Source of the DNA: Collimonas sp. OK307 | Lineage (GTDB): Bacteria > Pseudomonadota > Gammaproteobacteria > Burkholderiales > Burkholderiaceae_D | Direction of reading: 5' to 3' | Assembly (NCBI RefSeq): GCF_900113705.1 | Contig: NZ_FOQI01000003.1 | Location: 186,001-250,000, forward strand | Length of the DNA stretch: 64,000 nucleotides | Shown here: piece after piece, positions 42,902 to 52,926 of the stretch | Layout: each line of letters begins with the position of its first letter | How positions within the stretch are numbered: the stretch's first letter is position 1 | The notes under the pieces: model-generated | Database searches by the model: none | Told to the model about the DNA's origin: nothing | What the model saw: the letters and a program-made list of their open reading frames with translations, nothing else | Position numbers and translations under genes: made by a program

Positions 42902-45613
42902 TCAATTGGCTAGCGCTTTGCCGATGACTTCAAGTACATCCTTCGATAAGTTCGGTGCCGCTGCGACGCGTTGCAAAGCGGTGCGCATTTTTTCCTGCAG
43001 CGCTGGCGCATATTTGCGCCAGCGATCCAGGCTGCGCGCCAGGCGTGCCGCAACTTGCGGATTTACACCGTTAAGTGCGATCACCTGGTCTGCCCAGAAT
43101 TCATAACCGCTGCCGTCGACCGCATGGAAATTGACCGGATTGCCGCTGCAGAAACTAAAAATCAAGCTGCGCGCACGGTTCGGGTTTTTCAGCGTGAAGG
43201 CTGGATGTTCCGACAAAGTGCGGATAGCCGCAACATCGGCAGTGTAAGCCGTAGCCTGCAGGGCGAACCACTTGTCGATGACCAGCGCTTCCTGTTCGAA
43301 ATCCTTATAGAATTTTTCCAGGGCTGCAGCCTTCCCCGGCGCGCTGCTGTTGGTCAGCGCGACCAGTGCGGCCAGGCGGTCGGTCATGTTGTTGGCGTTA
43401 TCGTATTGCTGCTGCGCCAGCGCATGCGCATCGGCATCGTCGGCCTGGATCAGATACGCCAGCGCTACGTTCTTCAACGCGCGCTTGCCGGACGCTTTTG
43501 CGTCAGGGCTGTAAGCACCTGGAGTCTGATTCGCGTGATATGCCGCCAGCAGGTCATCCTTGAGCGCCAGGCCCAGTTTGCCGCGCAGGTATTGACGCGA
43601 CCGGTGGATCGCTTGCGGGTCGATCACTTCGGTCTGCTCTGCCAGCAACGCTTCCGATGGCAGCGTCAAGGCTTGCTCGCGGAAAGCGGCGTCAAGCGAT
43701 GCGTCATTGAGTATCAAGCCGAATGCCGTACCCAGGGCGCCGCTATTGGAGGCTGCATTGTTCAAGACATCTTGCAGCGCCAGCACGTGGCCGGCTTGCG
43801 AGGCATCCTGCACCGCAGCGGTCAGCGCCAGCAAGCTGCGCGTAGCCAGGCGCTGACCGGCTTCCCAGCGGTTGAAGGGATCGCTGTCGTGCGCCAGCAG
43901 GAAGGCCAGCTCGGCATCACTGTATTCGACATCCAGCACTACCGGTGCGGAGAAATTACGCAGGATCGACGGCACCGGTGCTTCGGCCACATCGACGAAA
44001 CGGAAAGTCTGCTGGGCTTTGGTCAGTTCAAGCACACGCGTGGTTTCAGCGGCGGTGCTACCTTTGCCGTCGGTGCTCAGGCGTAGCGCCATGTCCTTGC
44101 CGTTAGCGTCGAGCAGGCCGACCGCAACCGGGATATGGAATGGCAATTTCTTGGCCTGGCCAGGGGTCGCGGCGCAGGTCTGCGACAGTGTCAGTTCATA
44201 GGTTTTCTTGGCGGCGTCGTACTTGCTCTGCACTTGCACCCGCGGCGTGCCGGCCTGGCTGTACCAGCGTTCGAACTGGCTCAGATCACGCCCGTTGGCA
44301 TCCACCATCGCGGCACGGAAATCGTCGCATTCGACTGCCTGGCCGTCGTGGCGTTCGAAGTACAGGTCCATACCCTTGCGGAAGCCGTCACGGCCAAACA
44401 AAGTCTGGTACATGCGCACTACTTCGGCTCCCTTTTCATAAATCGTGACGGTGTAGAAATTATTGATCTCGACGTAGGAGTCAGGCCGCACCGAGTGCGC
44501 CATCGGGCCAGCGTCTTCAGGGAACTGCGCCTGGCGCAAGACGCGCACATCATCGATCCGCTTGACGGCGCGACCGCTGTCGGTACCGACCATGTCAGCT
44601 GAAAACTCCTGGTCGCGGAACACGGTCAAACCTTCTTTCAGGGACAGCTGGAACCAGTCGCGGCAGGTGACGCGGTTACCGGTCCAGTTGTGGAAATATT
44701 CGTGGCCGACCACTGCTTCGATATTGGCGTAGTCGACATCGGTGGCGATACGCGAATTGGCCAGGACATATTTGGTATTGAAAATATTCAGGCCCTTGTT
44801 TTCCATCGCGCCCATGTTGAAATCGCCGACGGCAACGATCATGAAACGATCCAGGTCAAGCTCCAGGCCGAAGCGCTCTTCATCCCAGCGAATGCTGTTG
44901 ATCAGCGAATCCATGGCGTGCTGGGTCTTGTCGAGGTTGCCGTCTTCTACCCAGACCTGCAACAAGACTTCGCGGCCGGATTTCAATGTGTATTTTTGTT
45001 CCTGGCAAACCAGGTTGCCAGCTACCAGCGCAAACAGATAAGACGGTTTCTTGAACGGGTCTTCCCATTTGGCGTAGTGGCGGCCATCGGCGAGGTCGCC
45101 CTCTTCGATCAGATTGCCGTTCGACAGCAGCACCGGATATTTCTTCTTGTCGGCGCGCAGCATGACGGTGTATTTGGCCATCACATCGGGACGGTCCGGG
45201 AAATAGGTAATCTTGCGGAAGCCTTCAGCTTCGCACTGGGTGAAGAAATTGCCGTTGGACACATACAAACCCATCAACGACGTATTTTTTTCCGGACTGG
45301 TCAGCGTTTCAATTTCCAGCACGACCTTGGCCGGCGCCGATGCGATACGCAATTTTCCCGCTTCGAGCTGGTACTGGCCAGGTTTCAGTTGCTTGCCGTT
45401 GAGGCGCAGCTGTACCAGTTCCAGCTCTTCGCCGAACAGGACGATTTCCTTGCTGCTGCTGGCAGGATTGCGGTGCATCGTGATGCGGGTGGCGATACGG
45501 GTCGCTGCCGGATCGAGGTCGAAACCCATGTCGACGGTGTCGACCAGGAAGGCGGGAACGGTGTAATCCTTACGAAGGATAGCGAGTGGTGTGGCGGAAG
45601 TATCTGTGCGCAT
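42902..45613 (-). CDS. pepN: Aminopeptidase N (M1 family)
   Basis: Zinc aminopeptidase of 903 residues that removes N-terminal residues from cytoplasmic peptides. The substrate motif is MGAMENKGLNIFN near 268 and the zinc site is HEYFHNW with His304, Glu305 and His308. The C-terminal half carries the Ig-like and helical domains of the E. coli type enzyme (NPVNFHAVDGSGYEFWADQVI near 845). No signal peptide. A set of 13-base repeats stands directly upstream. Confidence 0.95.
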   Translation of the reverse strand: MRTDTSATPLAILRKDYTVPAFLVDTVDMGFDLDPAATRIATRITMHRNPASSSKEIVLFGEELELVQLRLNGKQLKPGQYQLEAGKLRIASAPAKVVLEIETLTSPEKNTSLMGLYVSNGNFFTQCEAEGFRKITYFPDRPDVMAKYTVMLRADKKKYPVLLSNGNLIEEGDLADGRHYAKWEDPFKKPSYLFALVAGNLVCQEQKYTLKSGREVLLQVWVEDGNLDKTQHAMDSLINSIRWDEERFGLELDLDRFMIVAVGDFNMGAMENKGLNIFNTKYVLANSRIATDVDYANIEAVVGHEYFHNWTGNRVTCRDWFQLSLKEGLTVFRDQEFSADMVGTDSGRAVKRIDDVRVLRQAQFPEDAGPMAHSVRPDSYVEINNFYTVTIYEKGAEVVRMYQTLFGRDGFRKGMDLYFERHDGQAVECDDFRAAMVDANGRDLSQFERWYSQAGTPRVQVQSKYDAAKKTYELTLSQTCAATPGQAKKLPFHIPVAVGLLDANGKDMALRLSTDGKGSTAAETTRVLELTKAQQTFRFVDVAEAPVPSILRNFSAPVVLDVEYSDAELAFLLAHDSDPFNRWEAGQRLATRSLLALTAAVQDASQAGHVLALQDVLNNAASNSGALGTAFGLILNDASLDAAFREQALTLPSEALLAEQTEVIDPQAIHRSRQYLRGKLGLALKDDLLAAYHANQTPGAYSPDAKASGKRALKNVALAYLIQADDADAHALAQQQYDNANNMTDRLAALVALTNSSAPGKAAALEKFYKDFEQEALVIDKWFALQATAYTADVAAIRTLSEHPAFTLKNPNRARSLIFSFCSGNPVNFHAVDGSGYEFWADQVIALNGVNPQVAARLARSLDRWRKYAPALQEKMRTALQRVAAAPNLSKDVLEVIGKALAN

Positions 45614-46101
45614 GGAAGTAGTCTGGTGACGGTTAATTTTAATAACTGCGATTGATAACTACGGTTGATAACTATGGCTGGTAACTACAGTCGGCAACTA
45701 AGTGGGTCTGCTAAGGATCGCTCAGTGACTTGGTTAATAATTCGGGCAGACTGTGATTCTACCAATCAATGCGTAAAGCTTCATGTAATTTGCAGTGGAA
45801 TTGCCACGGGATTGCCACCTTTTCGGCAATCTGGCGCTATCAAACCGCAAATATGGCCTTGTCGTGCAAATTCGTTAAAATTGTCATAAAATCACTAATT
45901 CGTTTCTATCAAGCTGTGTGCCGGCCGCCAAGGTTACAGAGTGTGACAAAGCGATAGAGCAACACTATGAGGACTTGGCTAAAATAGACATAGTCCAGCC
46001 AGATACACTAGCCAGCCAGAATTGACGCTGCCAGCACCAGATGCCCGCCTATCAGGCAAGCTACGGAACTGGCCAGCACATCCCCCACGAAGAGGAATTA
46101 C
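45614..46101. other. Divergent intergenic region between pepN and the DUF4136 lipoprotein gene
   Basis: A 488-base gap. It holds the 13-base repeat array at 45643 and the promoters of the two divergent genes. GAAGAGGAATTAC before 46102 is the ribosome site of the lipoprotein gene. No open frame with a credible start is visible. Confidence 0.55.
45643..45694. repeat. Degenerate 13-base tandem repeat, four units
   Basis: Units TAACTGCGATTGA, TAACTACGGTTGA, TAACTATGGCTGG and TAACTACAGTCGG run without gaps, with a partial fifth (CAACTAAG). The repeats are 30 bases upstream of pepN, within its probable leader. Confidence 0.7.
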
Positions 46102-46734
46102 ATGAAACGCATCATTAGTCTCGGTTTAGCTGCACTTGCACTGCTGCTGGGCGGCTGTGCCACCGTCATCACCAGCGACGTTACCGCCTTTAACGAATGG
46201 CCGGCAGATTTGCCGAACAAATCCTATGTGTTCGAGCATACGGCAGCGCAGAACAACGATCTGGAATATCGGAATTACGAGAATCTGGTGGCTGCCGAAC
46301 TACAGCGCCTTGGATTCATACCTGCCAGCAACTCCGCCCCGCAATTGAAAGTCTCCCTTCACTATGACATCGCAGGGCGCGAGGTCCGCGTGGTGGAGCC
46401 GGTCGTAGCCGACCCGATGTGGTACGGCCCCTACGGACCCTACGGCTGGGGACGGCCAGGGCTCTACAGCCCGTTTTACGACCCGTTCTGGTACGCACCG
46501 CAGGTGGTGGGCCAACGCGAATACAACTATCAACTATTCCAGCGTCGCCTGAATATCACGATCACGCGCGCCGGCAATGGCCAAAAACTGTACGACGTCA
46601 CCGTCACCAGCGAAGGCAAGATGAACTCACTGGCGGCCGTAATGCCGTATCTGGTGCGCAGCGCATTCACCGACTTCCCGGGGCAAAGCGGTGTCTCGCG
46701 TCAGGTTAAGTTAAAGGTTGAAGATCAAAAATAG
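46102..46734 (+). CDS. DUF4136 lipoprotein
   Basis: Outer-membrane or periplasmic lipoprotein of 210 residues. The signal peptide ends in the lipobox LLGGC with Cys19 (MKRIISLGLAALALLLGGC). The body has the DUF4136 pattern: YVFEHTAAQNNDLEYRNYENLVAAELQRLGF, and the C-terminal RRLNITITRAGNGQKLYDVTV. A Gly/Pro/Tyr-rich insert (MWYGPYGPYGWGRPGLYS) occupies about 110-135. Function unknown. A strong terminator follows at 46762. Confidence 0.85.
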   Translation: MKRIISLGLAALALLLGGCATVITSDVTAFNEWPADLPNKSYVFEHTAAQNNDLEYRNYENLVAAELQRLGFIPASNSAPQLKVSLHYDIAGREVRVVEPVVADPMWYGPYGPYGWGRPGLYSPFYDPFWYAPQVVGQREYNYQLFQRRLNITITRAGNGQKLYDVTVTSEGKMNSLAAVMPYLVRSAFTDFPGQSGVSRQVKLKVEDQK

Positions 46735-46761
46735 AAATCCCGTAGTAATCCCGTCCACGAC

Positions 46762-46806
46762 AAAACGGCCTGTGCTCTCATTTCGATGAGACCACAGGCC
46801 GTTTTT
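46762..46806. terminator. Bidirectional rho-independent terminator
   Basis: A 13-base stem AAAACGGCCTGTG (46762-46774) pairs with CACAGGCCGTTTT, with an inner stem CTCAT-TTCG-ATGAG closed by a TTCG tetraloop. T-runs are present on both strands, so it ends both the lipoprotein gene and the converging minus-strand transcript. Confidence 0.9.
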
Positions 46807-46825
46807 GTATTGCGCGGGAATATTT

Positions 46826-47005
46826 TCAGCTATAAAACCATTCGCTGGCAAACGTGATGAAACCGATCAGTATCACCGACAGTACCAGCACGATCAACAA
46901 GCGGCCAAACTTGGGCGAGCCTTCGCTGCCGGTTGCCTGCTCTTCCGGATGATTCATCGGGTTGTCCTGGTGCGCATCTGGCTGCTGTTTCAAGGGGTCA
47001 TTCAT
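46826..47005 (-). CDS. Small single-pass membrane protein, 59 residues
   Basis: Minus-strand frame from ATG 47005 to TGA at 46826. It begins MNDPLKQQPDAHQDNPMNHP, is acidic/polar up to KFGR at about 34, then has one membrane helix (LLIVLVLSVILIGFITFA) and ends SEWFYS. It starts seven bases after the quinone oxidoreductase stop and ends 20 bases from the terminator, so it fits as the last gene of that unit. Similar small tail-anchored proteins are common; function unknown. Confidence 0.7.
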   Translation of the reverse strand: MNDPLKQQPDAHQDNPMNHPEEQATGSEGSPKFGRLLIVLVLSVILIGFITFASEWFYS

Positions 47006-47012
47006 AACTGTC

Positions 47013-47987
47013 TCAGGGAATCAGAATAGTGGAGCCGGTGGTTTTACGCGATTCCAGATCGATATGCGCTTGCGCCACATCTTTCAAGGCATAGCGCTGA
47101 TTGATTTCAATCGTGATTTTCTTACTGTCCACCATCTGGAACAGATCCGCTGCCGCCGCATCCAGATCGGCCCGGCTGGAAATATAACTAGGCAGCGAAG
47201 GCCGGGTGATCGTCAGCGAACCGCGCGAAGCCAGCTCATTCAGGCTGAACGGCGGCACCGCGCCGGAAGCGTTGCCAAAACTGACCATGGTGCCCAGCGG
47301 CGCCAGGCTATCCAGGGAGCCGATGAAGGTATCCTTGCCGATCGAGTCGTAGACCACCGGCACGCCTTTGCCGCCGGTAATTTCCCGCACCCGTTCAACG
47401 AAATTCTCGGTTTTGTAATTGATCACATGGGTGCAACCGGCCGCTGTCGCCAGCGCCGCTTTTTCAGCTGAGCTGACCGTGCCGATCATGGTTACACCCA
47501 GCGCTTTGGCCCATTGGCAGGCAATCAGGCCGACGCCGCCGGCAGCAGCGTGAAACAGGATGGTTTCGCCACCGCGCAAAGGGAAGGTACGGCGAAACAG
47601 GTATTGCACAGTCAAACCTTGCAGCGTCATCGCAGCCGCGGTATCGAAACTGATGGAATCAGGTAATTTGACCAGGAACGCGGCAGGCATCACACGTGCC
47701 TCGGAATACGCGCCATTGGGACGCGTGGCATACGACACCCGGTCCCCCACTTTGACATGCTGCACGCCGGCGCCAACCGCTTCGATCACGCCGGCAGCTT
47801 CCTGTCCCAGGCCGCCTGGCAATGGCTGTGGATACAAGCCGCTGCGAAAGTAGACATCGATGAAATTCAGACCGCAAGCGACATGCCGTATGCGTACTTC
47901 GCCCAGCCCTGGCTCGCCGACCTCCACGTCGACATACTCCATCACTTCCGGGCCACCGGTCCTCGACATCCTGATTGCTTTTACCAT
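47013..47987 (-). CDS. qorA: NADPH:quinone oxidoreductase (zeta-crystallin type)
   Basis: Medium-chain dehydrogenase/reductase of 324 residues without zinc ligands. GLNFIDVYFRSGLYPQPLPGGLGQEAAGVIEAVG spans the catalytic half, and the NADPH fold is HAAAGGVGLIACQWAKALG at about 146. VYDSIGKDTFIGSLDSLAPLG is typical of the E. coli QorA group. The start at 47987 has GGAGGTGATAAC, one of the best ribosome sites in the window. Confidence 0.92.
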   Translation of the reverse strand: MVKAIRMSRTGGPEVMEYVDVEVGEPGLGEVRIRHVACGLNFIDVYFRSGLYPQPLPGGLGQEAAGVIEAVGAGVQHVKVGDRVSYATRPNGAYSEARVMPAAFLVKLPDSISFDTAAAMTLQGLTVQYLFRRTFPLRGGETILFHAAAGGVGLIACQWAKALGVTMIGTVSSAEKAALATAAGCTHVINYKTENFVERVREITGGKGVPVVYDSIGKDTFIGSLDSLAPLGTMVSFGNASGAVPPFSLNELASRGSLTITRPSLPSYISSRADLDAAAADLFQMVDSKKITIEINQRYALKDVAQAHIDLESRKTTGSTILIP

Positions 47988-48034
47988 GATTGTTATCACC
48001 TCCAAATAGTGCGTCTAACTTCCTCAAATCCCCG

Positions 48035-48085
48035 TTTTTTGCTCTTTTTTTGCTCTTTTTTGCTCTTGTTTTTGTTTTTTCTCTT
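48035..48085. repeat. T-rich low-complexity tract with TTTTTTGCTC units
   Basis: Three copies of a roughly ten-base TTTTTTGCTC unit followed by T-rich sequence between the oxidoreductase and transporter genes. It lies downstream of the transporter gene on the minus strand, so as RNA it is purine-rich and cannot be a normal terminator. Confidence 0.6.
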
Positions 48086-48092
48086 ACTTTTT

Positions 48093-49004
48093 CTATGATT
48101 TCTTTTTTGAAATCAGATAAATACCAACCAACACCAGACCGGTACCTGTCAATTGAATCGCGGTAATCGGTTCCGCCAAAATCAATGCCCCCAAAAACAA
48201 CGTGGAGACCGGCCCCACCATGCCGGCCTGCGCCGCAGTCGCCGGGCCGATGCGCGCCACCGCGATCATCGTCATAAATACCGGCAATACAGTGCAAAAC
48301 ACCGCATTAATGATGGACAAGCCATACACCGCCGGCGGCTGTTGCCACAGGATCGGCAGCGGCCGCAACAGCACGAATTGCAAAATACAAGCGGCACAAG
48401 ACACACACATCGCGTACGCCACCAGCCGCATCGCACCGACCCGGCTCACCAGTTCACCCGAGAGCATCAGGTACAGCGCATAACTGATTGCCGCGCCTAG
48501 CACCAGCGCACTACCGAGGCCGATATTCGATCCGCCCAGGCGTACATCGTGCAGGAACACCAGCACCGTTCCCAAATAGGAAATCAATAAAGCAATCCAT
48601 TCCAGCCAACTCACCCGGCGCCGATAAAACAAGAACGACATCAACAGCACGAACGAAGGCGTCAAGAACAGGATCAAGCGCTCCAGCCCGGCAGAAATAT
48701 ACTGCAAGCCGAGAAAATCGAGAAAACTCGACAGGTAGTACCCGATCAGTCCCAACACCACAATCCGCACCCGGTCGGCATTCGACAGCGATGTTTCGCT
48801 ACGCGCCTTCCACAAGGCCACCGCAGCAAACAAGGGCAACGCAAACAACATGCGAAACGTAATCAGCAACACCGCATCAACCTGATAACGATATATCAGC
48901 TTGGCGACAATCGCCTTGGCGGAAAACAGGATGGCGCCGGCGACCGCGATTGCCAAGCCGCCAAGAAAAATCTGGCGACTACCAGGGTGTAACTTGCTGC
49001 TCAT
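48093..49004 (-). CDS. EamA/DMT-family transporter
   Basis: Inner-membrane exporter of 303 residues with ten predicted helices in two EamA halves (LAIAVAGAILFSAKAIVAKL and later LVLGAAISYALYLML, ending LTGTGLVLVGIYLI). The start at 49004 opens MSSKLHPGSRQIFLGG; a longer frame from 49112 adds a non-membrane leader. Many relatives export amino acids or other metabolites; the substrate is unknown. Confidence 0.87.
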   Translation of the reverse strand: MSSKLHPGSRQIFLGGLAIAVAGAILFSAKAIVAKLIYRYQVDAVLLITFRMLFALPLFAAVALWKARSETSLSNADRVRIVVLGLIGYYLSSFLDFLGLQYISAGLERLILFLTPSFVLLMSFLFYRRRVSWLEWIALLISYLGTVLVFLHDVRLGGSNIGLGSALVLGAAISYALYLMLSGELVSRVGAMRLVAYAMCVSCAACILQFVLLRPLPILWQQPPAVYGLSIINAVFCTVLPVFMTMIAVARIGPATAAQAGMVGPVSTLFLGALILAEPITAIQLTGTGLVLVGIYLISKKKS

Positions 49005-49130
49005 TGCTTGCCCGTGATGGAATTGTAATAGGTATGTGGAAATCGCGTTGCTAAGGGAGCGGATAGGAACGAACGGGAAAAATTCGCCCCCCTCCCCGCC
49101 GGTAAAACGCAATCACGGAGACGGACAATC

Positions 49131-50648
49131 TCACTTCTTTTTCAGCAAGGATCCCAATACGCCGCGTATCAATTCACGACCGACTTGCGAGCCGATAGTA
49201 CGTGCAGCAGATTTGACTACCGCTTGCACCACGCTGTCCTTGCGCCCCGAACCACCGCCGAGCAGCCCGCCCAGTACGCTGCCCCACGAAGTGCCTGAAC
49301 CGCTACTGGAATCACTTGAAGAATCTGCACCGGCTTCGGCGCCACCTTTGGTCGCTGGTGCCGGGACAGATGCGGCACGTCCCTTCAGTTTTTCATACGC
49401 GGACTCGCGATCGACTGCAGCTTCATACACGCCGGCGACGATCGAGGTTGCCATCAACTGTTTGCGCTCGTCATCTGTGAGCGGGCCGATTTGCGATGCC
49501 GGCGGCAGGATGAAGGCGCGCTCGACGATATTCGGACGGCCTTTCTCATCCAGGAAAGACACCAGCGCTTCGCCGACGCCAAGCTCGCTGATGATTTGCG
49601 CGGTATTCAATGCCGGGTTGGCGCGGAAGGTATCGGCGGCGGCTTGCACTGCCTTCTGGTCGCGCGGCGTATAGGCGCGCAACGCATGCTGCACGCGGTT
49701 GCCCAGCTGGCCCAGTACGGTATCGGGAATATCCAGAGGATTTTGCGTAACGAAGAATACGCCTACACCCTTGGAGCGGATCAGGCGTACCACCTGCTCG
49801 ATTTTTTGCAGCAACGGCTTAGGCGCTTCGCTGAACAGCAAATGGGCTTCATCGAAGAAAAACACCAGCTTCGGTTTTTCCAGATCGCCGACTTCCGGCA
49901 AATGCTCGAACAGCTCCGACAGCATCCACAGCAAAAAGGTGGAATACAGGCGCGGTGCGTTCATCAGTTTGTCGGCAGCCAGGATATTCACCACACCCTT
50001 GCCGTTACCGTCGGTCTGGATCAGATCGTCGATGTTCAGCATCGGTTCGCCGAAGAATTGCTCCCCACCCTGCTCGCCGATGCCGATCAGGCCACGCTGG
50101 ATAGCGCCGATGCTGGCGGCGGAAATATTGCCGTATTCGGTCTGGAAGCTGGCGGCGTTATCGCCAACGTGCTGCAGCATCGCCCGCAGATCCTTCAGGT
50201 CCAGCAGTAGCAAGCCGTTATCGTCGGCTAACTTGAAAACCAGCTGCAGCACACCCTGTTGCGTGTCGTTCAGATTGAGCATGCGCGCCAGCAGCAACGG
50301 TCCCATGTCGGACATGGTGGCCCGCACCGGATGCCCCTGCTCGCCGTACACATCCCAGAAAGTCACTGGCGTCGCCGCCCATTTCGGTTCATAGATTCCG
50401 AGTGTTGCGAGGCGCTGCCTGAGCTTGTCCGACGGCGCGCCGGCCTTGCCGAGACCGCCCAGGTCGCCTTTGACGTCCGCCATGAATACCGGCACGCCAC
50501 TGTCCGACAGTGCTTGCGCGATGACCTGCAAAGTCACGGTTTTACCGGTACCGGTGGCGCCGGTGATGCAACCGTGGCGGTTCACCAATGCAGGCAGAAG
50601 CGTCAGGTCTTGCTGGGCGTTTTTGGCAATCAGGAGGGGATTGGACAT
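49131..50648 (-). CDS. HerA-like ATPase, DUF853 family (YjgR type)
   Basis: P-loop ATPase of 505 residues in the HerA/FtsK group. Walker A GATGTGKT is at about 30-37, and Walker [14 protein letters not shown] lies near 264. [33 protein letters not shown] is the arginine-finger region. The C-terminal 80 residues contain a Ser/Gly-rich linker and end in LKKK. The family role is not settled; it may act in DNA or membrane-linked processing. Confidence 0.88.
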   Translation of the reverse strand: MSNPLLIAKNAQQDLTLLPALVNRHGCITGATGTGKTVTLQVIAQALSDSGVPVFMADVKGDLGGLGKAGAPSDKLRQRLATLGIYEPKWAATPVTFWDVYGEQGHPVRATMSDMGPLLLARMLNLNDTQQGVLQLVFKLADDNGLLLLDLKDLRAMLQHVGDNAASFQTEYGNISAASIGAIQRGLIGIGEQGGEQFFGEPMLNIDDLIQTDGNGKGVVNILAADKLMNAPRLYSTFLLWMLSELFEHLPEVGDLEKPKLVFFFDEAHLLFSEAPKPLLQKIEQVVRLIRSKGVGVFFVTQNPLDIPDTVLGQLGNRVQHALRAYTPRDQKAVQAAADTFRANPALNTAQIISELGVGEALVSFLDEKGRPNIVERAFILPPASQIGPLTDDERKQLMATSIVAGVYEAAVDRESAYEKLKGRAASVPAPATKGGAEAGADSSSDSSSGSGTSWGSVLGGLLGGGSGRKDSVVQAVVKSAARTIGSQVGRELIRGVLGSLLKKK

Positions 50649-50773
50649 GTTTTGGCAGGCTTGGTTGGCAGGTAAATAAGTGGATAAGCAGTGGATTTCA
50701 GTCGATTTCAGGAAAGTGCAATATGGTAAAATTGCGCTTTGATTATAGCTAACTCAAGCAAGAAAGAACCATC

Positions 50774-51499
50774 ATGGCTGGACACAGCAAATGGGCCAAT
50801 ATTAAGCATAAGAAGGCCGCCACCGATGCCAAACGCGGCAAAATCTGGACCCGACTGATCAAGGAAATCACTGTGGCGGCCCGTATGGGCGGTGGCGATG
50901 TCGATGCCAACCCGCGTTTGCGGCTGGCAATCGACAAGGCATCCGATGCCAATATGCCAAAGGATAACGTAACCCGGGCAATCCAGCGCGGCAGCGGTGG
51001 CCTGGACGGCGTCAATTATGAAGAAGTGCGTTACGAAGGCTACGGCATCAACGGCGCCGCCATCATTGTCGATTGCATGACTGACAACAGAATCCGCACC
51101 GTGGCTGAAGTCCGCCATGCGTTTTCCAAGTTCGGCGGCAACATGGGCACCGAGGGCTCGGTAGCCTTCATGTTCAAGCATTGCGGCCAGTTGCTGTTCG
51201 CGCCTGGCACCAATGAGGACGCCTTGATGGAAGCCGCGCTGGAAGCCGGCGCAGAGGATGTTGTTACCGATGACGAAGGCGGGATTGAAGTTATTTCCGC
51301 ACCGCATGATTTTGCAGCGCTCAAAGAGGCGTTGGAAAAAGCCGGTTTCAAGGCCGAAATGGCCGAAATCATCATGAAGCCGGCAACCGAAACCGTGTTT
51401 TCGGGTGACGATGCGATCAAGATGCAAAAGCTGCTCGACGCCCTGGAAAACCTGGACGACGTGCAAGAAATTTACAGTAACGCAATAATCGAAGACTGA
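50774..51499 (+). CDS. yebC: YebC/PmpR-family protein
   Basis: Protein of 241 residues starting [22 protein letters not shown] across residues 1-22, the invariant opening of the family. [35 protein letters not shown] and MKPATETVF follow. Members bind DNA as regulators, and recent work links some to translation of proline stretches. It ends 11 bases before purD. Confidence 0.95.
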   Translation: MAGHSKWANIKHKKAATDAKRGKIWTRLIKEITVAARMGGGDVDANPRLRLAIDKASDANMPKDNVTRAIQRGSGGLDGVNYEEVRYEGYGINGAAIIVDCMTDNRIRTVAEVRHAFSKFGGNMGTEGSVAFMFKHCGQLLFAPGTNEDALMEAALEAGAEDVVTDDEGGIEVISAPHDFAALKEALEKAGFKAEMAEIIMKPATETVFSGDDAIKMQKLLDALENLDDVQEIYSNAIIED

Positions 51500-51510
51500 A
51501 TCAGGTTCCT

Positions 51511-52785
51511 ATGAAAATTCTGGTAGTGGGCTCTGGCGGCCGTGAGCATGCCCTGGCGTGGAAAATCGCCCAATCACCGCGCATACAAACTGTCTACGTG
51601 GCGCCCGGCAATGGCGGTACGGCCCTGGATCAGCGGCTGGAAAACATCAATATTACCGATCCTGCGGAGCTCGCGGATTTCGTCGTGCGGGAACATGTCG
51701 CGCTTACCGTAGTCGGCCCGGAAACTCCGCTGGCTGCCGGTATCGTGAATATCTTCCGCGACCGCGGCTTGAAGATTTTCGGACCGACGCGTGAAGCGGC
51801 GCAGCTGGAAAGCTCGAAAGACTTCGCCAAATCGTTCATGCAACGGCACCACATCCCGACTGCCGAATATCAAACCTTCTCCGACGTCGACGCTGCCCAC
51901 CAGTACATCGACCAAAAAGGCGCTCCTATCGTCATCAAGGCCGATGGCCTGGCTGCCGGCAAAGGCGTAGTGGTTGCCATGACGCTAGAAGAAGCCCATG
52001 GCGCGGTCGACATGATGTTGTCCGACAATCGCCTCGGCGATGCCGGCGCACGCGTGGTGATCGAAGAATTCCTGGCGGGCGAGGAAGCCAGCTTCATCGT
52101 CATGGTTGACGGCAAGAACATCTTGCCGCTGGCAACCAGCCAGGACCATAAGCGCCTCAAAGATGACGACCAGGGTCCGAACACCGGCGGCATGGGCGCT
52201 TATTCGCCGGCGCCTATCGTCACTCCGGCATTGCACGCGCGCGTCATGCGCGAAATCATTACACCTACCGTGCAAGGCATGGCCAAGGACGGCATTCCAT
52301 TCAGCGGCTTTTTGTATGCCGGCCTGATGATCGACGACAAAGGCAACCCGAAGACACTGGAATTCAATTGCCGCATGGGCGATCCGGAAACCCAGCCGAT
52401 CATGGCGCGCCTGAAAACCGATCTGCTGACGGTGATGGAGCATGCCGTCACCGGCACACTGGACACGATTGAACTGGAGTGGGACCGCCGTACCGCGCTG
52501 GGCGTGGTGATGGCCGCCGCCGGCTACCCCGACGCTCCGCGCAAGGATGACCTGATTTCCGGGATTCCCGCCGAGACTGCCGACACGGTGACATTCCATG
52601 CCGGCACCACCCTCAACGGTGAGCGCCTGACCACTTCCGGTGGCCGGGTTCTATGCGTTGTCGGTCTGGGCGACAGTGTCAAAGTGGCACAGAAGCAAGC
52701 TTACAACGTAATCGACTCGATTCATTTCAGCGGTGCGCAATTCCGCCGCGATATCGGCTGGCGGGCACTCAAGAAACATGCCTGA
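51511..52785 (+). CDS. purD: Phosphoribosylamine-glycine ligase
   Basis: Purine biosynthesis enzyme of 424 residues that joins glycine to phosphoribosylamine using ATP. MKILVVGSGGREHALAWKIA opens the N domain, KADGLAAGKGVVVA is the ATP-grasp lysine loop, and QGPNTGGMGAYSPAPIV, EFNCRMGDPETQPIM and the C-domain MAAAGYP are all standard. Eleven bases separate it from yebC, so the two are likely co-transcribed. Confidence 0.97.
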   Translation: MKILVVGSGGREHALAWKIAQSPRIQTVYVAPGNGGTALDQRLENINITDPAELADFVVREHVALTVVGPETPLAAGIVNIFRDRGLKIFGPTREAAQLESSKDFAKSFMQRHHIPTAEYQTFSDVDAAHQYIDQKGAPIVIKADGLAAGKGVVVAMTLEEAHGAVDMMLSDNRLGDAGARVVIEEFLAGEEASFIVMVDGKNILPLATSQDHKRLKDDDQGPNTGGMGAYSPAPIVTPALHARVMREIITPTVQGMAKDGIPFSGFLYAGLMIDDKGNPKTLEFNCRMGDPETQPIMARLKTDLLTVMEHAVTGTLDTIELEWDRRTALGVVMAAAGYPDAPRKDDLISGIPAETADTVTFHAGTTLNGERLTTSGGRVLCVVGLGDSVKVAQKQAYNVIDSIHFSGAQFRRDIGWRALKKHA

Positions 52786-52802
52786 TAAGGCAACCATGAT
52801 AC

Positions 52803-52893
52803 GTAGGGTGGGCACCCGTACCCACGCGGGATGCCACGCCGACTTAGTGTCGCAGTGCATTGCAGCGTGGACAAAAGAACTTGCCCACCCTAC
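52803..52893. repeat. Intergenic inverted-repeat element GTAGGGTGGGCA ... TGCCCACCCTAC
   Basis: Perfect 12-base arms at 52803-52814 and 52882-52893 enclose smaller stems (CCACGC/GCGTGG and CGAC/GTCG). The left end matches the hairpin at 13378, suggesting a dispersed family. It lies between purD and hemF. Confidence 0.75.
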
Positions 52894-52926
52894 TTCTTTT
52901 AGCGCAAGCACTATCTCTATCTCTCG

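Noticed and set aside
44690-45655. Plus-strand frame of 321 residues opposite pepN
   Set aside because: The pepN strand carries GAMEN and HEYFHNW motifs, and the antisense frame has no recognisable domain.
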